Source: Henckelia pumila (Eukaryota > Streptophyta > Magnoliopsida > Lamiales > Gesneriaceae). Taken from it: DNA of 64,000 nucleotides. Below the pieces are notes generated by a model. That model made no database searches. It was not told where the DNA came from and saw nothing but the letters and a program-made list of their open reading frames with translations. Location: contig NC_133121.1 of assembly GCF_033568475.1 (NCBI RefSeq), positions 132,526,375 to 132,590,374 on the forward strand. The letters run 5' to 3'. Below are positions 1 to 18,373 of this stretch, one piece after another; within the stretch, counting starts at the first letter, position 1, and every line of letters starts with the position of its first letter. The position numbers and the translations under genes are program-made.

Positions 1-48
1 TTTGAAACTAGAACCACAAAAGCTAAGGTTTTGCACAAGGTTACGTAC

Positions 49-1554
49 CTTTTTTATGACACTTTCAATGAAGTCAAGTGCAATAAGTTGGCTAGCCTTG
101 TCAGCTAACTCACTAGTGAAACGGCCAATACCAGCACCCAATTCCAGAACTGACTTTCCCTCGTACGGAGGAAGAAGGGAAAGTACCTGATAAGAATTAC
201 GAGCAAGATGAGTTTGGAATCACTTCCTAGTCCAATGGAGAAGTATGACAACTCAATTTACTAGCACTCAGATGAGTTGGTAATTAGCAAGATTAAACAT
301 TATCTTTTGAAAGGAAACATCTGTAGATTATATGTGAATTGATATGGTAAAACATAAAACCGTGATGGTGTAAAGGTTAGCTATAATGCTACAAGATAAA
401 TTAACTTTACACAACAACTCTCAGGTTTGCATTTCAGAAGCATGCTGATAAAGTGAGCACGGGACCTGATTAACACATAAAGATAATACTTGATAATTGC
501 ACAGCCTAAGGGCAAATATAAGTCATATAATAAGAATCACTACCAGATCTAAGAGGCAAGAACTAAATTGGACGTGTAAATTGCACAGCCTACATTCAGA
601 TTTCATGGCAAAGTTCCGTTTGGTGCCATAAAATATTGCTGAAAGAGGCTCTGAGGCTGAATGTAACCTGTTAGCATTGTTACTTTATATTTATTGGTCT
701 TGGAGAAACCAAATGGCTGTAAGACCTCCGTAAGCTAATTTTTAGAACCAGTAAGCTTTTACACATTTGAATTTCAAATGTTATTATTCTTGCAGTTCAA
801 AAAATTTCGAAGCGAAAGCTGACTGATTATGACAAGAACAACGCATATGAATACTCCAATAAAATAAGACCACTCTCACATATTGCACCTCTGTTTCATA
901 ACTACAGACGCAAAATATCATTATTACCTTACATCAACTCCAAACTGCATAAGGTTTTTTAGAAGTTTAAATATTTATGCATGAACAATAAATTATATCC
1001 ACCCAATTTGGGTTCCAAATAATCCAACAAAAAGCCATTTAGCTGAAAATGGTAGCAACAACGATATCCTTAAGAAAAAGGAGGAAAAACAAATTAAAAG
1101 ATTGTAACTTTGAACTATCCTGCATCAGAACCGAAGAAACAAAAGCACAATTTATGCCCGGAAAGAGTTTGCTTAAAAGAATAAAATTTGCTGGGAGTCC
1201 ATTCCCCTAATACAAAAATAAAAAAACATTGTCATATCTAATCCACGGCACTTATCATATGCATTTTACAAAATGTGTCAAATGAGAGTTCAACACCCAA
1301 AAAAAAATTTACATCAAACCTCTGGTCTCTCTTCTTTGTCAAGGTCAGAGGCTTTGGAATCAAGCATCATAGCCTCCACAGTCAGATCAACAGAGTGCTC
1401 GATCCAATAACTCTTTTGCAGCTCACGCTCTTGCTCTGTAGTTTCAAATCGCAAAACAAGAAGGAATTTCTCTTAAAATCAAACAAACCCAATACATTAA
1501 ATCCCCTAAAACATCTAAAAATCTTGGATTTCGTAAACATTTACCTGTAGCCAT
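49..1554 (-). CDS. PMT1 (NMT/XIPOTL1-like): Phosphoethanolamine N-methyltransferase, 5' part (partial)
   Basis: The enzyme makes three successive S-adenosylmethionine-dependent N-methylations of phosphoethanolamine to phosphocholine in the cytosol. This is the committed route to choline and phosphatidylcholine in plants. Three coding exons are visible: 1545-1554 (ATG GCT ACA G), 1320-1435 and 49-186. All have GT-AG borders, and phases join exactly to give the first 88 residues. Residues 43-88 hold SAM-binding motif I ([11 protein letters not shown]) of the first methyltransferase domain, followed by ALDFIES. The preceding stretch ([20 protein letters not shown]) is characteristic of plant PEAMT. 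The gene continues off the left edge, where the rest of domain 1 and all of domain 2 would lie. Intron 2 (187-1319) is over 1.1 kb and contains nothing else recognised. The start is supported by the family N-terminus and by the uORF-bearing leader upstream. The family call is firm; which paralogue it is remains open. Confidence 0.93.
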
Positions 1555-1665
1555 GATGATGACGATATGCAGCAGCACTGATTCCAAGTGACGAAGACTA
1601 GGTATTTAGTAATCGGGCTTTTCTTCTTTTCCAGATGGTATCTGAAACAAAACGGTAAATGGAGG

Positions 1666-1743
1666 CTAAAACCCCTCAATGGCAACGCGTGATCTCGAAA
1701 ATGACCTTGATCTTCGGTTATGGGATCTCCCTTTTTGATGCAT
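1666..1743 (-). promoter_or_regulatory. 25-codon upstream ORF in the PEAMT leader
   Basis: On the minus strand an ATG at 1743 opens a 25-codon ORF that ends with TAG at 1666-1668, 111 nt before the main ATG (1554). The peptide is basic and Ser/Arg-rich (core RRSRSFSRSR, C-terminus VAIEGF). It is established for Arabidopsis NMT1/XIPOTL1 that a conserved peptide uORF of about 25 codons mediates choline/phosphocholine-dependent repression of main-ORF translation. Here the length, position and gene match. Sequence conservation of the peptide is recalled only in general terms and was not aligned. A leader intron between the uORF and the start codon is possible (CAG acceptor-like site near 1635-1645). 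Confidence 0.72.
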
Positions 1744-2100
1744 CAGCTAAAGTTGCAGGATAAATGGGATTTACAGAGACAATAGGAGAAGAAGAAGATC
1801 ATAAAACTGAAGATTGCGATTGTATCAAGATCGAGCTTATGTCGAGCTCAAAGGGTAGGATGAATTGCAGAGGGGAAGCTTTTCAAGATCGAGCATTTAC
1901 TTCAGCTGTATACAATCATGTACTATTTTATTGTTAATATTGAATTAAAGTAATACTCCCTCTCTTTTTCAGGCGTATATTGGTAAAAAAATATTAAAAA
2001 AATTACTAAATATGATATATAATTATATATTTGAGACACATAAAAAAAAATGTGAACAATATAATTGGAATGAAGAGAGTATCAATATTCTAAAAAGCTG
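1744..2100. other. PEAMT leader/promoter side, no gene seen
   Basis: This is the upstream side of the minus-strand PEAMT gene. It contains the distal leader (to about 1900) and AT-rich promoter DNA. No other ORF or RNA gene is supported. Confidence 0.5.
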
Positions 2101-2880
2101 CAGGTGCTAAACGAGCGGTCACCAAATCCAAATGCCTAGCGCCTAGACGTTTAGGCAGCCGCTTAGGCGGATATTAGGCGGGTTTTTTAGCCTAAATATC
2201 TAATTGTTTTAATCCGATACATCTTAATATTTTTCTAATAATTTCTCTTTCTCTAATTCACCTACGTAAGTAGTATTTTTGCAAGTTTAAATATCTGATT
2301 ATTATCGTTCATCTTAACATTTCGCCAATAATTTCTCATCATCAAACTCAAATCAAAATACATGACATATTTCTCGTTTTAATTCGACACTAATCGATGG
2401 ATAAATATATCAATAATATTTCTTTAAAAAATTAAAATTAAAAAAATATAAAATACTATATGTTAATCTAGGCGACCGTCTAGGCGGATTTTGAGGCATC
2501 TAGGCAGCGATTATGCGGCCTAGACAGTCAATTAATGCAATAGCTCTTTGAAACTTGAACTGTCTAAAAATCAGGGCGGTGGAAAACCGCCTTGCGCCTA
2601 GGCGCCGCTTTTTAGAGCACCGAGTAATATTATTGTACTTGTTGAGGCACATACTATATTATTTTTTTTTTTTATAACTAAAAAACTCGTTATCGCTATT
2701 TTTGTTGTACAATAACTCTTTGAAGCTTCAACTATCTAAAAATCGGGGAGGTGAAAAACCGCCTAGGCGCCGTTTTTTAGAGCACTGAGTAATATTACTA
2801 TACTTGCTGAGGCACATACTATATTATTTATTTTTTTCTTTTTTATAACTAGAAAACTCGTTGTCGCTATTTTTGTTGTA
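2100..2880. repeat. CTAGGCG-rich repeat with a tandem duplication of about 171 bp
   Basis: The motif CTAGGCG/CGCCTAGG recurs in both orientations (about 2130-2180, 2465-2530, 2590-2620, 2760-2775). Within the block, 2538-2709 and 2710-2880 are an imperfect tandem duplication. Both copies begin CAATA.CTCTTTGAA and end GCTATTTTTGTTGTA, differing by scattered substitutions and small indels. Noncoding; origin unknown. Confidence 0.75.
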
Positions 2881-2883
2881 TAT

Positions 2884-2963
2884 TGGATTAGCCCTCAAAC
2901 TAACTCAATAGCCAGTAAATCGCTGGATTAGCCCTCAAACTAACTCAATAGCCAGTAAATCGC
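2884..2963. repeat. Perfect 40-bp tandem duplication
   Basis: The 40-bp unit starting TGGATTAGCCCTC and ending CAGTAAATCGC occurs twice back to back (2884-2923 and 2924-2963) with no mismatch seen. This implies a recent local duplication. Confidence 0.9.
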
Positions 2964-3014
2964 GCTAATCAGATAAACTGGATTTTGAGCAAGCCTAGTA
3001 CAACAAACTAGTTC

Positions 3015-3088
3015 AAGAAAAATATTGGTAGAGAGAATCGAACATCTGATCAGTAGCCACATACTTATCTACTCCACCAATTTAACAC
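3015..3088 (-). repeat. tRNA-like (SINE-type) sequence
   Basis: Read on the minus strand, this stretch has an A-box-like segment (TTGGTGGAGTAG) about 30 nt before a B-box-like segment (TGTTCGATTCTC), with CTACCA closing the repeat. The spacing and boxes resemble the tRNA-derived head of plant SINEs. An intact acceptor stem was not found, so it is not called a functional tRNA. Confidence 0.35.
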
Positions 3089-3479
3089 CCCCATTGCGAC
3101 TCATTATTTTATTTTAATTTTTTTTAAGATATATATTATTTTATTGTTAAAACTATGATACATGAGATTAGCCTAATCTTCTTTTTCATGGATATGTAAA
3201 GATGTAATAGTTAAAGTTTAAACTCAATGCCTCGTCCAAAATTTGATATTTGAGATTTTGGTAATAAATTACGATGGCGCCTTGAATATTTTCTAACACC
3301 ACCAAATTCTAAATCAGATGGTAGTATTCAACTTATGGGTTCAATTATATATCCCTTAAAATATGGTTATAATCAATGTTATATAGGTAATGTGACAAAT
3401 CGTTAAACCATTAAATCTACTATTAAAGTAACACTTTTAAGGTAAATTGAACTAATATGTTGACCAGTGCCTTATAAAT

Positions 3480-3900
3480 TTATGGTGTTGATTGCTATTG
3501 GTAGATCGGCAAAAGAAATTCAAGTTTTGGAAATTCGAGAGTGAACTGAAATGTACCAGAAGTTTCACTCCTTTATGTGGCTGTATAAATCCTCTAGATG
3601 GGGTGAGAAGAGACAGTGTATCGTCATATTCACGAGATAATTCCGTAAATTCTTTTTTGCACTTCCTTGAGAGATATTGTTGTACTTGTAGTCTCTATAA
3701 ACATTAATGGTGAATCAATAAAAAAGTGCGGCTTGTCCGTGGATGTAGACGATTTCGTCGAACCACTTAAATCGATGTGTATTGCTTTCTTGTTGTTTTT
3801 CTTTTTCTCATATAGATGGTTATTTTCTTTCGATGATCTCATAAAACATCATAGTGAACGTGAGTAATCCACTGTAACAAAGAGTGTTGTTCTCAGTATC
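3480..3900 (+). mobile_element. Copia-like LTR remnant
   Basis: The segment GTCCGTGGATGTAGAC, then GTCGAACCACTTAAATC and TGTGTATTGC (about 3735-3785) strongly resembles the 3' part of many plant Ty1/Copia LTRs. The sequence before it (GTATCGTCATATTCACGAGA, then TTGTACTTGTAGTC) fits the same reading. No partner LTR, binding site or coding region is nearby, so it is a solo or decayed LTR. Ends are approximate. The small ORFs across it are not credible genes. Confidence 0.45.
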
Positions 3901-4737
3901 GCGTTTAAATTTTTCGAGACTCGTGATTGATTCTGAACATCAACCTATGAGAGAAAAATGGTCACATCATAAGGAAAATCCGAGTCGACTGAGAGTGGTC
4001 ATGATCTTTTTTCTCTTTGGATCTCTTCGCCCCTCCTGGCAAGTGAAGGGAAAAATTTTTGACTTAGCAAAAGCATATTCACTAAGCCGAGTTTGTTATC
4101 TATCAATTTTTAACCCTGAATTAACGGTTTGGAAACGACATTTGTAATTAAAATCGTGGATTTATATAATCTAATTTAGTTTATAATATCATTATATATT
4201 TAGTTTTATAAATATCATTATATATTTTGTTTTATTTTGTTTTTATAATTGAGATGATCATGAATTTATTTATTTTTATTAAAAAAAATTTACGAGGTCT
4301 TGCTATACGTTAGATGTTTTTTGTCCATTCAGAACATTAGTATTTTCATATTAATATTAATTAAACAACAAATGTCAGAGCAAAGAAATAGATATTACTA
4401 GATTGTATACAAGCAATCTCACGACCAAAATCCCAGAACTAAATTAATTGTATAACCTTTACTCATATGATCTCAAGTGGTACAATAACTGCTTCTGAAA
4501 TCATTGTATCCAAATATTTAATTTCGAATATATATGTATATTCTCCTCCCTAACCTACAAATTTTCATCAGCCATTGTTGCAACAACAATCAAGCTGATG
4601 TTAGTAGTATCCACCTGAAACAAAACAAGTATCTTGGATGGCTAATGCCAGAATCTTGTAGATCCATGGACGGTGCGAAAAAATAACCAATGGCGATGCA
4701 CAACCGTCATTCGGAAGGTAGAATACGACTATATATG
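3901..4737. other. Intergenic DNA and the 3' side of the MAP kinase gene
   Basis: AT-rich. The right half (about 4380-4737) is likely 3' untranslated and downstream sequence of the minus-strand MAP kinase. No independent gene is supported. Confidence 0.5.
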
Positions 4738-10972
<6,235 letters not shown>

Positions 10973-10987
10973 ATAACTAACTGTAAA

Positions 10988-11059
10988 CAGATTCGTGATT
11001 CTAATCCACTGCTTCGATTCCCCCTTGTTTCTCGATCAGATTCGTGATTCTAATCCACT
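10988..11059. repeat. 23-bp direct repeat in the MAP kinase leader
   Basis: A 23-bp string beginning CAGATTCGTGATTC occurs at 10988-11010 and again at 11037-11059, just upstream of the minus-strand MAP kinase ATG. No upstream ATG was found on the minus strand between 10973 and about 11200. Confidence 0.85.
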
Positions 11060-11246
11060 CAACTTCAGCAATGCCCGCGATCTCTCTCTGCGAGTGGCTC
11101 CTGTTTTTGGGGGCGCGTGCTGCTTCTTGCCTTTTCGGAGCTTTTAATTTGATTTCAATTTCAATTTAATGGAGGGCTTCTATTTATTGCTCTACACTAC
11201 ACTTCATAGACAAAAACTCCTACGATCTCATGGGGCATTTTTTTTA

Positions 11247-11580
11247 GACGGATTTTATATGGGTTATTCATTAAAAAGTATTACATTTTATGTCAAAAAT
11301 ATTACTTATTATTATAAATATGGGTAGTATTGACCCGTCTCACGGATGAGACCGTCTCACAGAAGTGTTACTATACTTCGAAACCGACGGTATTGTACGA
11401 CAATTTATTAATTATAAATTATAAATTAGTTAAACTAAATTATAATTAGTAACACTCCTGTGAGACAGTCTCATACGTGATACGGGTTAATCATACTCAT
11501 ATTTACAATAATAAGTAATATTTTTGGCATAAAAAGTAGTACTTTTTAATGGGTGACCCAAATAGGAGACTCGTCTCACA
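11247..11580. repeat. Foldback repeat with GTCTCA-rich arms
   Basis: The arm at 11247-11371 (ATATGGGTTATTCATTAAAA, later GACCCGTCTCACGGATGAGA) returns as an inverted copy at 11449-11580. The loop is about 77 bp. Arms of about 130 bp are imperfect. A single-arm copy of the same family lies at 47861-48015. There is no coding capacity, so it behaves like a MITE or short foldback element. Confidence 0.75.
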
Positions 11581-13597
11581 TAATTAACTCATGAAACCGT
11601 CTCATGAGAGTGTTTGTCAATTATAAATTAGTTAAACATTGGGTTGGGTCATTGATGACATCAAGATGATTGGCGAATTTTGCTAACTCAACTTATTTAT
11701 TTATTTTATGTGTCGTGATATATCTGGTTGTTTTTTTTATTTATATAGATTTTAATATAGTGTTTGCAATCTTTAAAAATAAGTGATTATGGAGATTTTA
11801 TTAACAAATTAAAGGTTACAAACACTACCTAAGTATCACATAGGTCCAGAAATTGTCATCTAAATACACATATCTTATCTTATGTGATATGACATAACCT
11901 GACTCCTTTTGATAACTCTAATCACGAGTATTAGTGTTTTGCATAATTTAAATACTAGATTCTATGGCTATTTAGAGATTATATGAGTTTTAGAAGAAGA
12001 TGAAGTTAATTATGAGCTAATAAAGACTAAAATTTTACGTCTCAGAATTATTTTAATCTATAAACTAGTTTTCATATTTTTGTTTTTCTAAAATTGTTTA
12101 TACAAAAAAAAAAAGTTCAAAAACAATTATCTACATTGTTTTCTTGGTATCAATTTTTCTATTTCTTTTTTATTTATTTATAACTATAATAACAAAAAGT
12201 TCTTATCCCACCAGGACAACTCGACAAGTTTAGTATTATAAACAAATAACCTTCAAATAAATTACAATCCAAGATTGTAAAAATAAAAATAAAAAAAACA
12301 CAATCCAAGCTATAAATGTAAAAATAAATAAATAAAATTATAATAAATGCCAAATAATGCAATATAACTATATAAGAGTAACGCTATCCCATGCTGACAT
12401 TCCGATTTATTATTTTATTATTCAAAACTTCTATTATTGTTGTTATTATTTAAATACTGACATTGACACTTCGAAAAATTAATTTCTAAGACATCAATTA
12501 TGATTTTTTTAGTGCATCATTATCGCTTTCAGATCCAAGAATAGGATAAGAATATATATAATCGACGCCGGAAAATTAATATGATCTCAGTATATGTTAT
12601 AAGATAAGATATTTTTCTACTATTTTAGTAAAAAAAATTGAAAAAAAAACACAGGAAACTGGATAAAAATTAAGAAAATAAAATATGGAGTTAAACAATA
12701 ACAAATCTATAAATAAATAATATAAAATATAAATTTCAATGAAAAATAACAATAATAATAATTGTCATTCCTTTATATTCAAAATTATTGTCGATATGAA
12801 TACTGGACACATCATAATGTAGTATATAACGATTATACATATTATATGGACATAATCGTATTTATTATCCGACAAAAAATTTTATTATTATGTTTAAAAA
12901 AACGGAAAATATTAAAATTGAATGAAAATGAGGGGGGAAATATTCATGATGTGTAATTATATATAAATTATAAAAGGATTTATTATTATAGTTTATATAG
13001 AGGTGCATTTACATTAAAATAGGTTAAATTAAATTTAAATTTAAAAGTGCATAGATAATATCAATATAATTACATCGTCACATAAAAAATGTAAGCTAGA
13101 TTGTGTCATAATAAAATTTTAAATTTAGAGTACAAATAAAGTATTATTATTACTACTACCCAAATTTTATCTTATGCCGTATTATCATTATTATTAATCA
13201 CTTTATTGGATCAACATATTACAGTTTATCTATTACGTTAATTTGAGGGTTTATCTAGTACACATCAAAAGATAAAGACGGTAAGTTCTCACATTGTAAT
13301 ATATATATCTCTTTTGGTACAAGTACAAATAATACTTGTATAACTTGTTCTATCTAATCTTTCGTTCTTTTCATCATATTATTTATACATCTATTAATTA
13401 TTTATTTTACATCAATCACATCATTAATCATTTATCTTATATCAATCACATCATTGAATTTAAATTACTATATTACCCTTATACATAATATTATTCATAT
13501 TTTATTTATTTTTAAAAAAGACAAAATGATAATTTATCATTTTTATATAAAATTCAATCAATTAAATCACATAAACTATAATCTATCAATCAAATAC
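11581..13597. other. AT-rich intergenic DNA without a gene
   Basis: Very AT-rich sequence with only short random ORFs. At 13208-13263 lies a copy of the repeat TTACAGTTTATCTATT...GAGGGTTTATCTA that recurs twice at 27785-27890, on the other side of the transposon cluster. Nothing else is recognised. Confidence 0.6.
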
Positions 13598-15528
13598 TAT
13601 ATTGTAAGGCCCTGAAAATATGAATATTAATTATGGAATTAGAGATTTAAATTTCCGAGCCGAAAATATTTAATTTTAGAATTTACGGGTTTTGAGAATT
13701 AAAATTCGGGATTCTTAAATTAAAAGAATAAATATTCTAATTGAATATTTGTGGGATTTGAGATTCAAATTCCATGTTCCGAGAATTAAAAGATTTAATT
13801 GGAAGAAGAAACTCGAGCAGGAACTGCAAATATCAAAGTTTCAGGGGCTAAACTGCAAAAATGGGATTTGACTTGTCAACAAGAGATTTATATTACACTT
13901 TGCATGTGTATATATTCCCTTCAGCAACAGTAATACCGAGAGAGATGGATGAAGGTTCCAAGGACCGATTTGCAATTATTAAGAAATTAAGGGACCAAAG
14001 TGCAATTCCCTAAAGCAAGTGGATTACACATGGCTTATATTTGATACATCATACGTGTATGTATCATGTTCTTCAGATTCCATTCAGCAGCTAAAATCGT
14101 GGGAGAAGGAAGGAAAGCTCCAAGCCATTTTTGTTCATTTCAATTTCGATAAAACTCGATCCGGCCGGTAGAATTTCAAATTGATCGTATATTTGCGATC
14201 ACGGCTTCGAGTGCTACACTTTGACATAAGTTTGGCTCAATTATATCGTGCTTGAATTTTGAGATGTTGTTAAAATTAAGATTTGATTGTATAAACGTGT
14301 TCTAGTTTATACGACGATAGTATATTTAAGTCGGATTTAGAAAAAATCGTCGTTTGGACATGTTTTTGAATTATGGATTATTTTCTGAAATTTCTGGAAA
14401 TTGTGGGCTATTGATTTTGTGTATCTTAGATTGGAATGAGTATGAATATGAGTTTGAAGTATAGTATTGATGGCGTTTATGCTTTTGAAATTACCGAATT
14501 CGAGCCGTTACGCCGTCGATTCTTGTTTGTTGAATTTCTGAAAAATGCAAGGGCTGAATTTGAATGTGTAGTGATTAAATGATATTGATATGAAGTAGAT
14601 ATCAATGTTTGAAGGTTGTGTAAGTTCTTAGAATTAATAGATAGGACTTTTCGGTACCGGTTTGTAACCGATACAATACCGGTTTAAATGTCGGTTATCT
14701 TGGCAAGTTTTGAAGTGTTTAAGCAATTGTGAGATTAGATGAAATTGAATGCTAATATATGACTTGTAAACACTTCAATTCAGATTTAATTTGAAAGGTA
14801 ACGAAGTCGAGTTGACGAGTCCGGAATTGATTTGAGCTTGAGCTACAAGTTGGACACAACTAGAGTTGAAATCACAAGAAGGATTGAGCAGAATTCTGGA
14901 TAGCTTATGTTTGATCAAGTAGTGCGAAAGTTTCAGAGGTTTGAGTTCAGATTAAAGGTATGATTCGACATTAACCTCGACAGGTAGAATAACTAAAAAA
15001 CGTGGTGGTTTTCGAGTTTATTAAATCACATACATGCATGATTAGGTGTTCTACTTAATCTTATATGATTCTATGAATTACTTGACTTAGTTAATTGATA
15101 TATGAGTTGTTTGCTTCCAACATGATTTCTTGTTGAGATATATGATGGATAATTTATTTGAGATTGTTGGTTTAGATTATTTTGAAGTGTTGAGTTGTGG
15201 TAGATTGATTATAGAGTTGAGAGTAAACCCTTTGAGCCACAATTCTTTCGAAACCTTGAAAACGGAATCGAAAAGAAAATATTAGACGTGGTGAACTTAT
15301 ATGCGAGAGGCTAGGGATCTGACTTGATTTCTTTTGCAACGATTCTCCATATAGTTAGACCTGGCCACGGTCCGGGTCCGGGTTGGAATTTAGCCAACCC
15401 TTAACCGGCCCGCCAATGGCCAGTTCCGGTCCGGGTCGGTGAACCGGCGGTTCCGGTCCGGGTCCGATTAACCGTCGGTTCAGGGTCCGGGTTAAACCGT
15501 CCCATTTAAAAAATAAAAAATAAAAATT

Positions 15529-15745
15529 CAGCGCCCCAACGCTTCATTTTCAGCGCTGGAGCGCTACACCTTCGAATTTAATTCAAAGGGGCAGCGCCCC
15601 AGCGCTTCATTTTAAGCGTTGGGGCGCTATACCTTCGAATTCAATTCGAAGGGGCCGCGCCCCTGCGCTTCATTTTCAGCGCTGGGCGCTACACCTTCGA
15701 ATTTAATTCGAAGGGGCAGTGCTGGGGCGCTGAACCTTCTAAATT
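15529..15745. repeat. Subterminal 63-bp tandem array at the left hAT end
   Basis: Units 15529-15591, 15592-15654 and 15655-15716 (63, 63 and 62 bp), plus a partial unit to about 15745, share AGCGCCCC, CGCTTCATTTT, AGCGCTGGGGCGCTA and CTTCGAATT.AATTCGAAGG. Each unit contains its own small palindromes. Subterminal arrays in hAT elements commonly bind transposase; that role is inferred. Confidence 0.85.
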
Positions 15746-15918
15746 TTATTTTTTTAAAATTTTTAAACAAATTTTTAATAAAACATATTTTTTAAATAAC
15801 CTCAATCAAATATTTCATATCTCCATAAGAAAAATCTATTACATTTATTAAATAAACAATATATTAAAATTTCAACATCTTAATATCTTATGACTTAATA
15901 TTACAAATCTATTACATT

Positions 15919-18136
15919 TTATTCTATTTTACTCGTATTTTCTCCCGTCGTAGTTCCGGATGTTCCTTCGGTATCATCTTGGTCTTCTTCATCACTTTGA
16001 ATATGTTGTGTTCGAGTGGCGGCTTTTGACCAATCATTGAGCAAACATTGGGCTTCCAAGTTTTTCGGCCTTAAGCTAGAACGTCTTTCGTCCAATATAT
16101 TTCCTCCAATACTAAATATTTGCTCCACTGCAACTGTTGAAACTGGACAAGCTAGAATTTCTTTTGCCATTATAGCCAAAATTGGATATATTTGTGTTTT
16201 TTGCGACCACCATCTCAAAATGTCGAAGTTTTCCTCGTCTGTATCACTAAAATCAAAAGTAGTGGTAAAATAATTCTCAAGTTCCTGACTGGAACTTGAG
16301 GATCCTCGTGGACGTTTCGTCCGTTTCTTTAATAAAAGTTGCGCTTTAGTAAGTTTAGAAGAAACATTACTAGTTGCAGTGGATTGTGTTTCATGTGAAA
16401 CAATTTGTCCACCATATTTGATGTTATATTCATTATAAATATCAAGTAAATGAGTTTTAATATTAAACAAAATCAATGAGATAGAATGAATCGTTTCCGC
16501 AATAGGCTCCAAAGATTCATAATATAATGTTAACATGTCGTTTAAGCCATCTAATTTAAGTCTAGGATCTAAAACAAAATCACATAAAAAAAATTTCAGG
16601 AATGAGCAAAAAATATTTTTCCCATTTTGCTTTCATGACGAGAATACATTGAGCTAAAACACTATCATTAGAATTAACATGTTCATGAAAAATACAAGCA
16701 ATGTTGCAACAATGTGTTAAAACTAAATGTGAAGTAGGGTAATAAACACCGGATAATTGGTCACTAACATCATTAAAAACTTTTAAAATTTCATAAATAC
16801 TAGTGCATATGTTCCATTGATTTGAAAACAAATAAATATCACGAGCTTGAACAAATTGATGAAAAAATGTACATAATAAATCTTTATATTCAAAAGAGGA
16901 TAATAACAATTTATATGTTGAATTCCAACGAGTTGGAACATCTCGTGCAAACCGCTTAGGCTTCATACCATTTACTCTACAAAATTTTCTCCATTGCTTC
17001 ATAACTTGAGGATGCGTCCATAAATAATGAATAGCGTTCCTAATTGGTTGAATATATATGCCTAAACTTTTTAGTCCATCTTGAACACACAAATTTAAAA
17101 TATGACATGTGCATCTAATATGAAAAAATTTACCACCTAGTGATGGTTTACATATTTCAATAAGCTCACTAATACTAGATGTATTTGCACTAGCATTATC
17201 AAAAGACATTGAAAAAACTTTGGTAGTTAGACCATATTCTTCTAAAATAACAAATATAAGTTGCAAAATATTTTGTGCCGTGTGTGATTCGTTGAAACAT
17301 CTATATGCAAGCAACCTTTTTTGAATGTTCCAATTATTATCAATCCAATGACATGTAATACCCATATATGAACAACTTTGCCAATGATCACTCCAAATAT
17401 CGGAACACAAAGAAAGTTTATTATTTAAACTATAAAATTCTTTAATTAATTCTTTCTTTTGATCAACGACTAACTTTTTCATTGTGCGTTTGAGACTATT
17501 TCTTGGAATACGTTTAATAGAAGGATTTGCACTTGTAGAAAGCCAATTTTTAATTGATAATTTATCGCTAAAACCAAAAGAAAGTTGTTCAATCGCACAA
17601 AATTTAGCCGTTTCTTCTCTAAATATAGCTTCGTTATATTTAAATAGTTGAGATTCATTACCCGATGGAGAAGAGAATGCCGGAATTTGAGTTTGAGCAC
17701 GATCAATCCCAATTTCCACCGGATGATTTTTCTCGATATGTCGCGTCAAAGTTCCATATCCACCTCCTTGTTTAAATTTGTAACATTTTGAACAATATTT
17801 GCATTTGGCTTGCAAATCACCGGAGGGAAGCGTAATCTTCTCGAAGTGTTTGGTGAAGATATCGGATGTCGGGCGAGGCACCGCTCGAGTTTGTCTTTGA
17901 GAGGCCGCCGGATCGTTCATATTTTCTTGACTTGCATGATGACCTGGTGGTGGTGGTTGTTGTTCAACTTGTTGTCTTTGTTGCGCCTCTTGTCGAATTT
18001 CTTGAATTTCATCATCGGAATATTCAAGATCAAATCCATCGACATTGAATTGAGGATACTCGACCTCGAGTGGTATGATGCTCTTTTCCTTTCCTTTTCC
18101 TTTGTCACCCCTACGACTTGATCCCGCTCCGGACAT
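15919..18136 (-). pseudogene. hAT transposase (RICESLEEPER-like), reading frame interrupted
   Basis: The N-terminal frame (18136-16580, 518 codons) starts MSGAGSSRRGDKGKGK. It has a BED zinc finger (CKYCSKC, then HIEKNH) near residues 110-140 and then the hAT catalytic region (CSDIWSDHWQS, RCTCHILNLCVQDGLKS, RDVPTRWNSTYKLL). It ends in a TGA at 16580-16582. The remainder (about 16570-15919) is in a shifted frame. It carries the LDPRLKL motif and the C-terminal hAT dimerisation domain (ILACPVSTVAVEQIFSIGG). About ten extra bases around 16572-16585 appear to cause the shift and the stop. The protein would transpose the element by cut and paste. As it stands it cannot be made full length unless an unusual splice removes the junction. 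Confidence 0.88.
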
Positions 18137-18373
18137 TTGTAATTGTATAAATATGAAAATAAATTAACAATTGACAATATACCAATAATCGAAACTTGAT
18201 ATTTTTGATAATTCAAGAAATTGAAATGAATTAAGAATAGAGAGAATGAAGAGTAAATTGTGTAAACAAAATGAAAGGGGGTTGGGGGGTATTTATAGAT
18301 AAATAATAAAAAATAGATTTTTTTTTTTAAAAAAAATAAAAAATCGGTCGACCCGGCGGGTCGGCCGGGTCTA

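Noticed and set aside
3015-3088. Functional tRNA gene
   Set aside because: Box A and B resemblance only; no convincing acceptor stem, so kept as tRNA-like.
3492-4147. Chain of short ORFs suggesting a gene
   Set aside because: Frames do not join, there is no recognisable protein, and the stretch looks like a decayed LTR.
15529-15745. CRISPR-like repeat array
   Set aside because: Units are contiguous without spacers, in a plant hAT element end.
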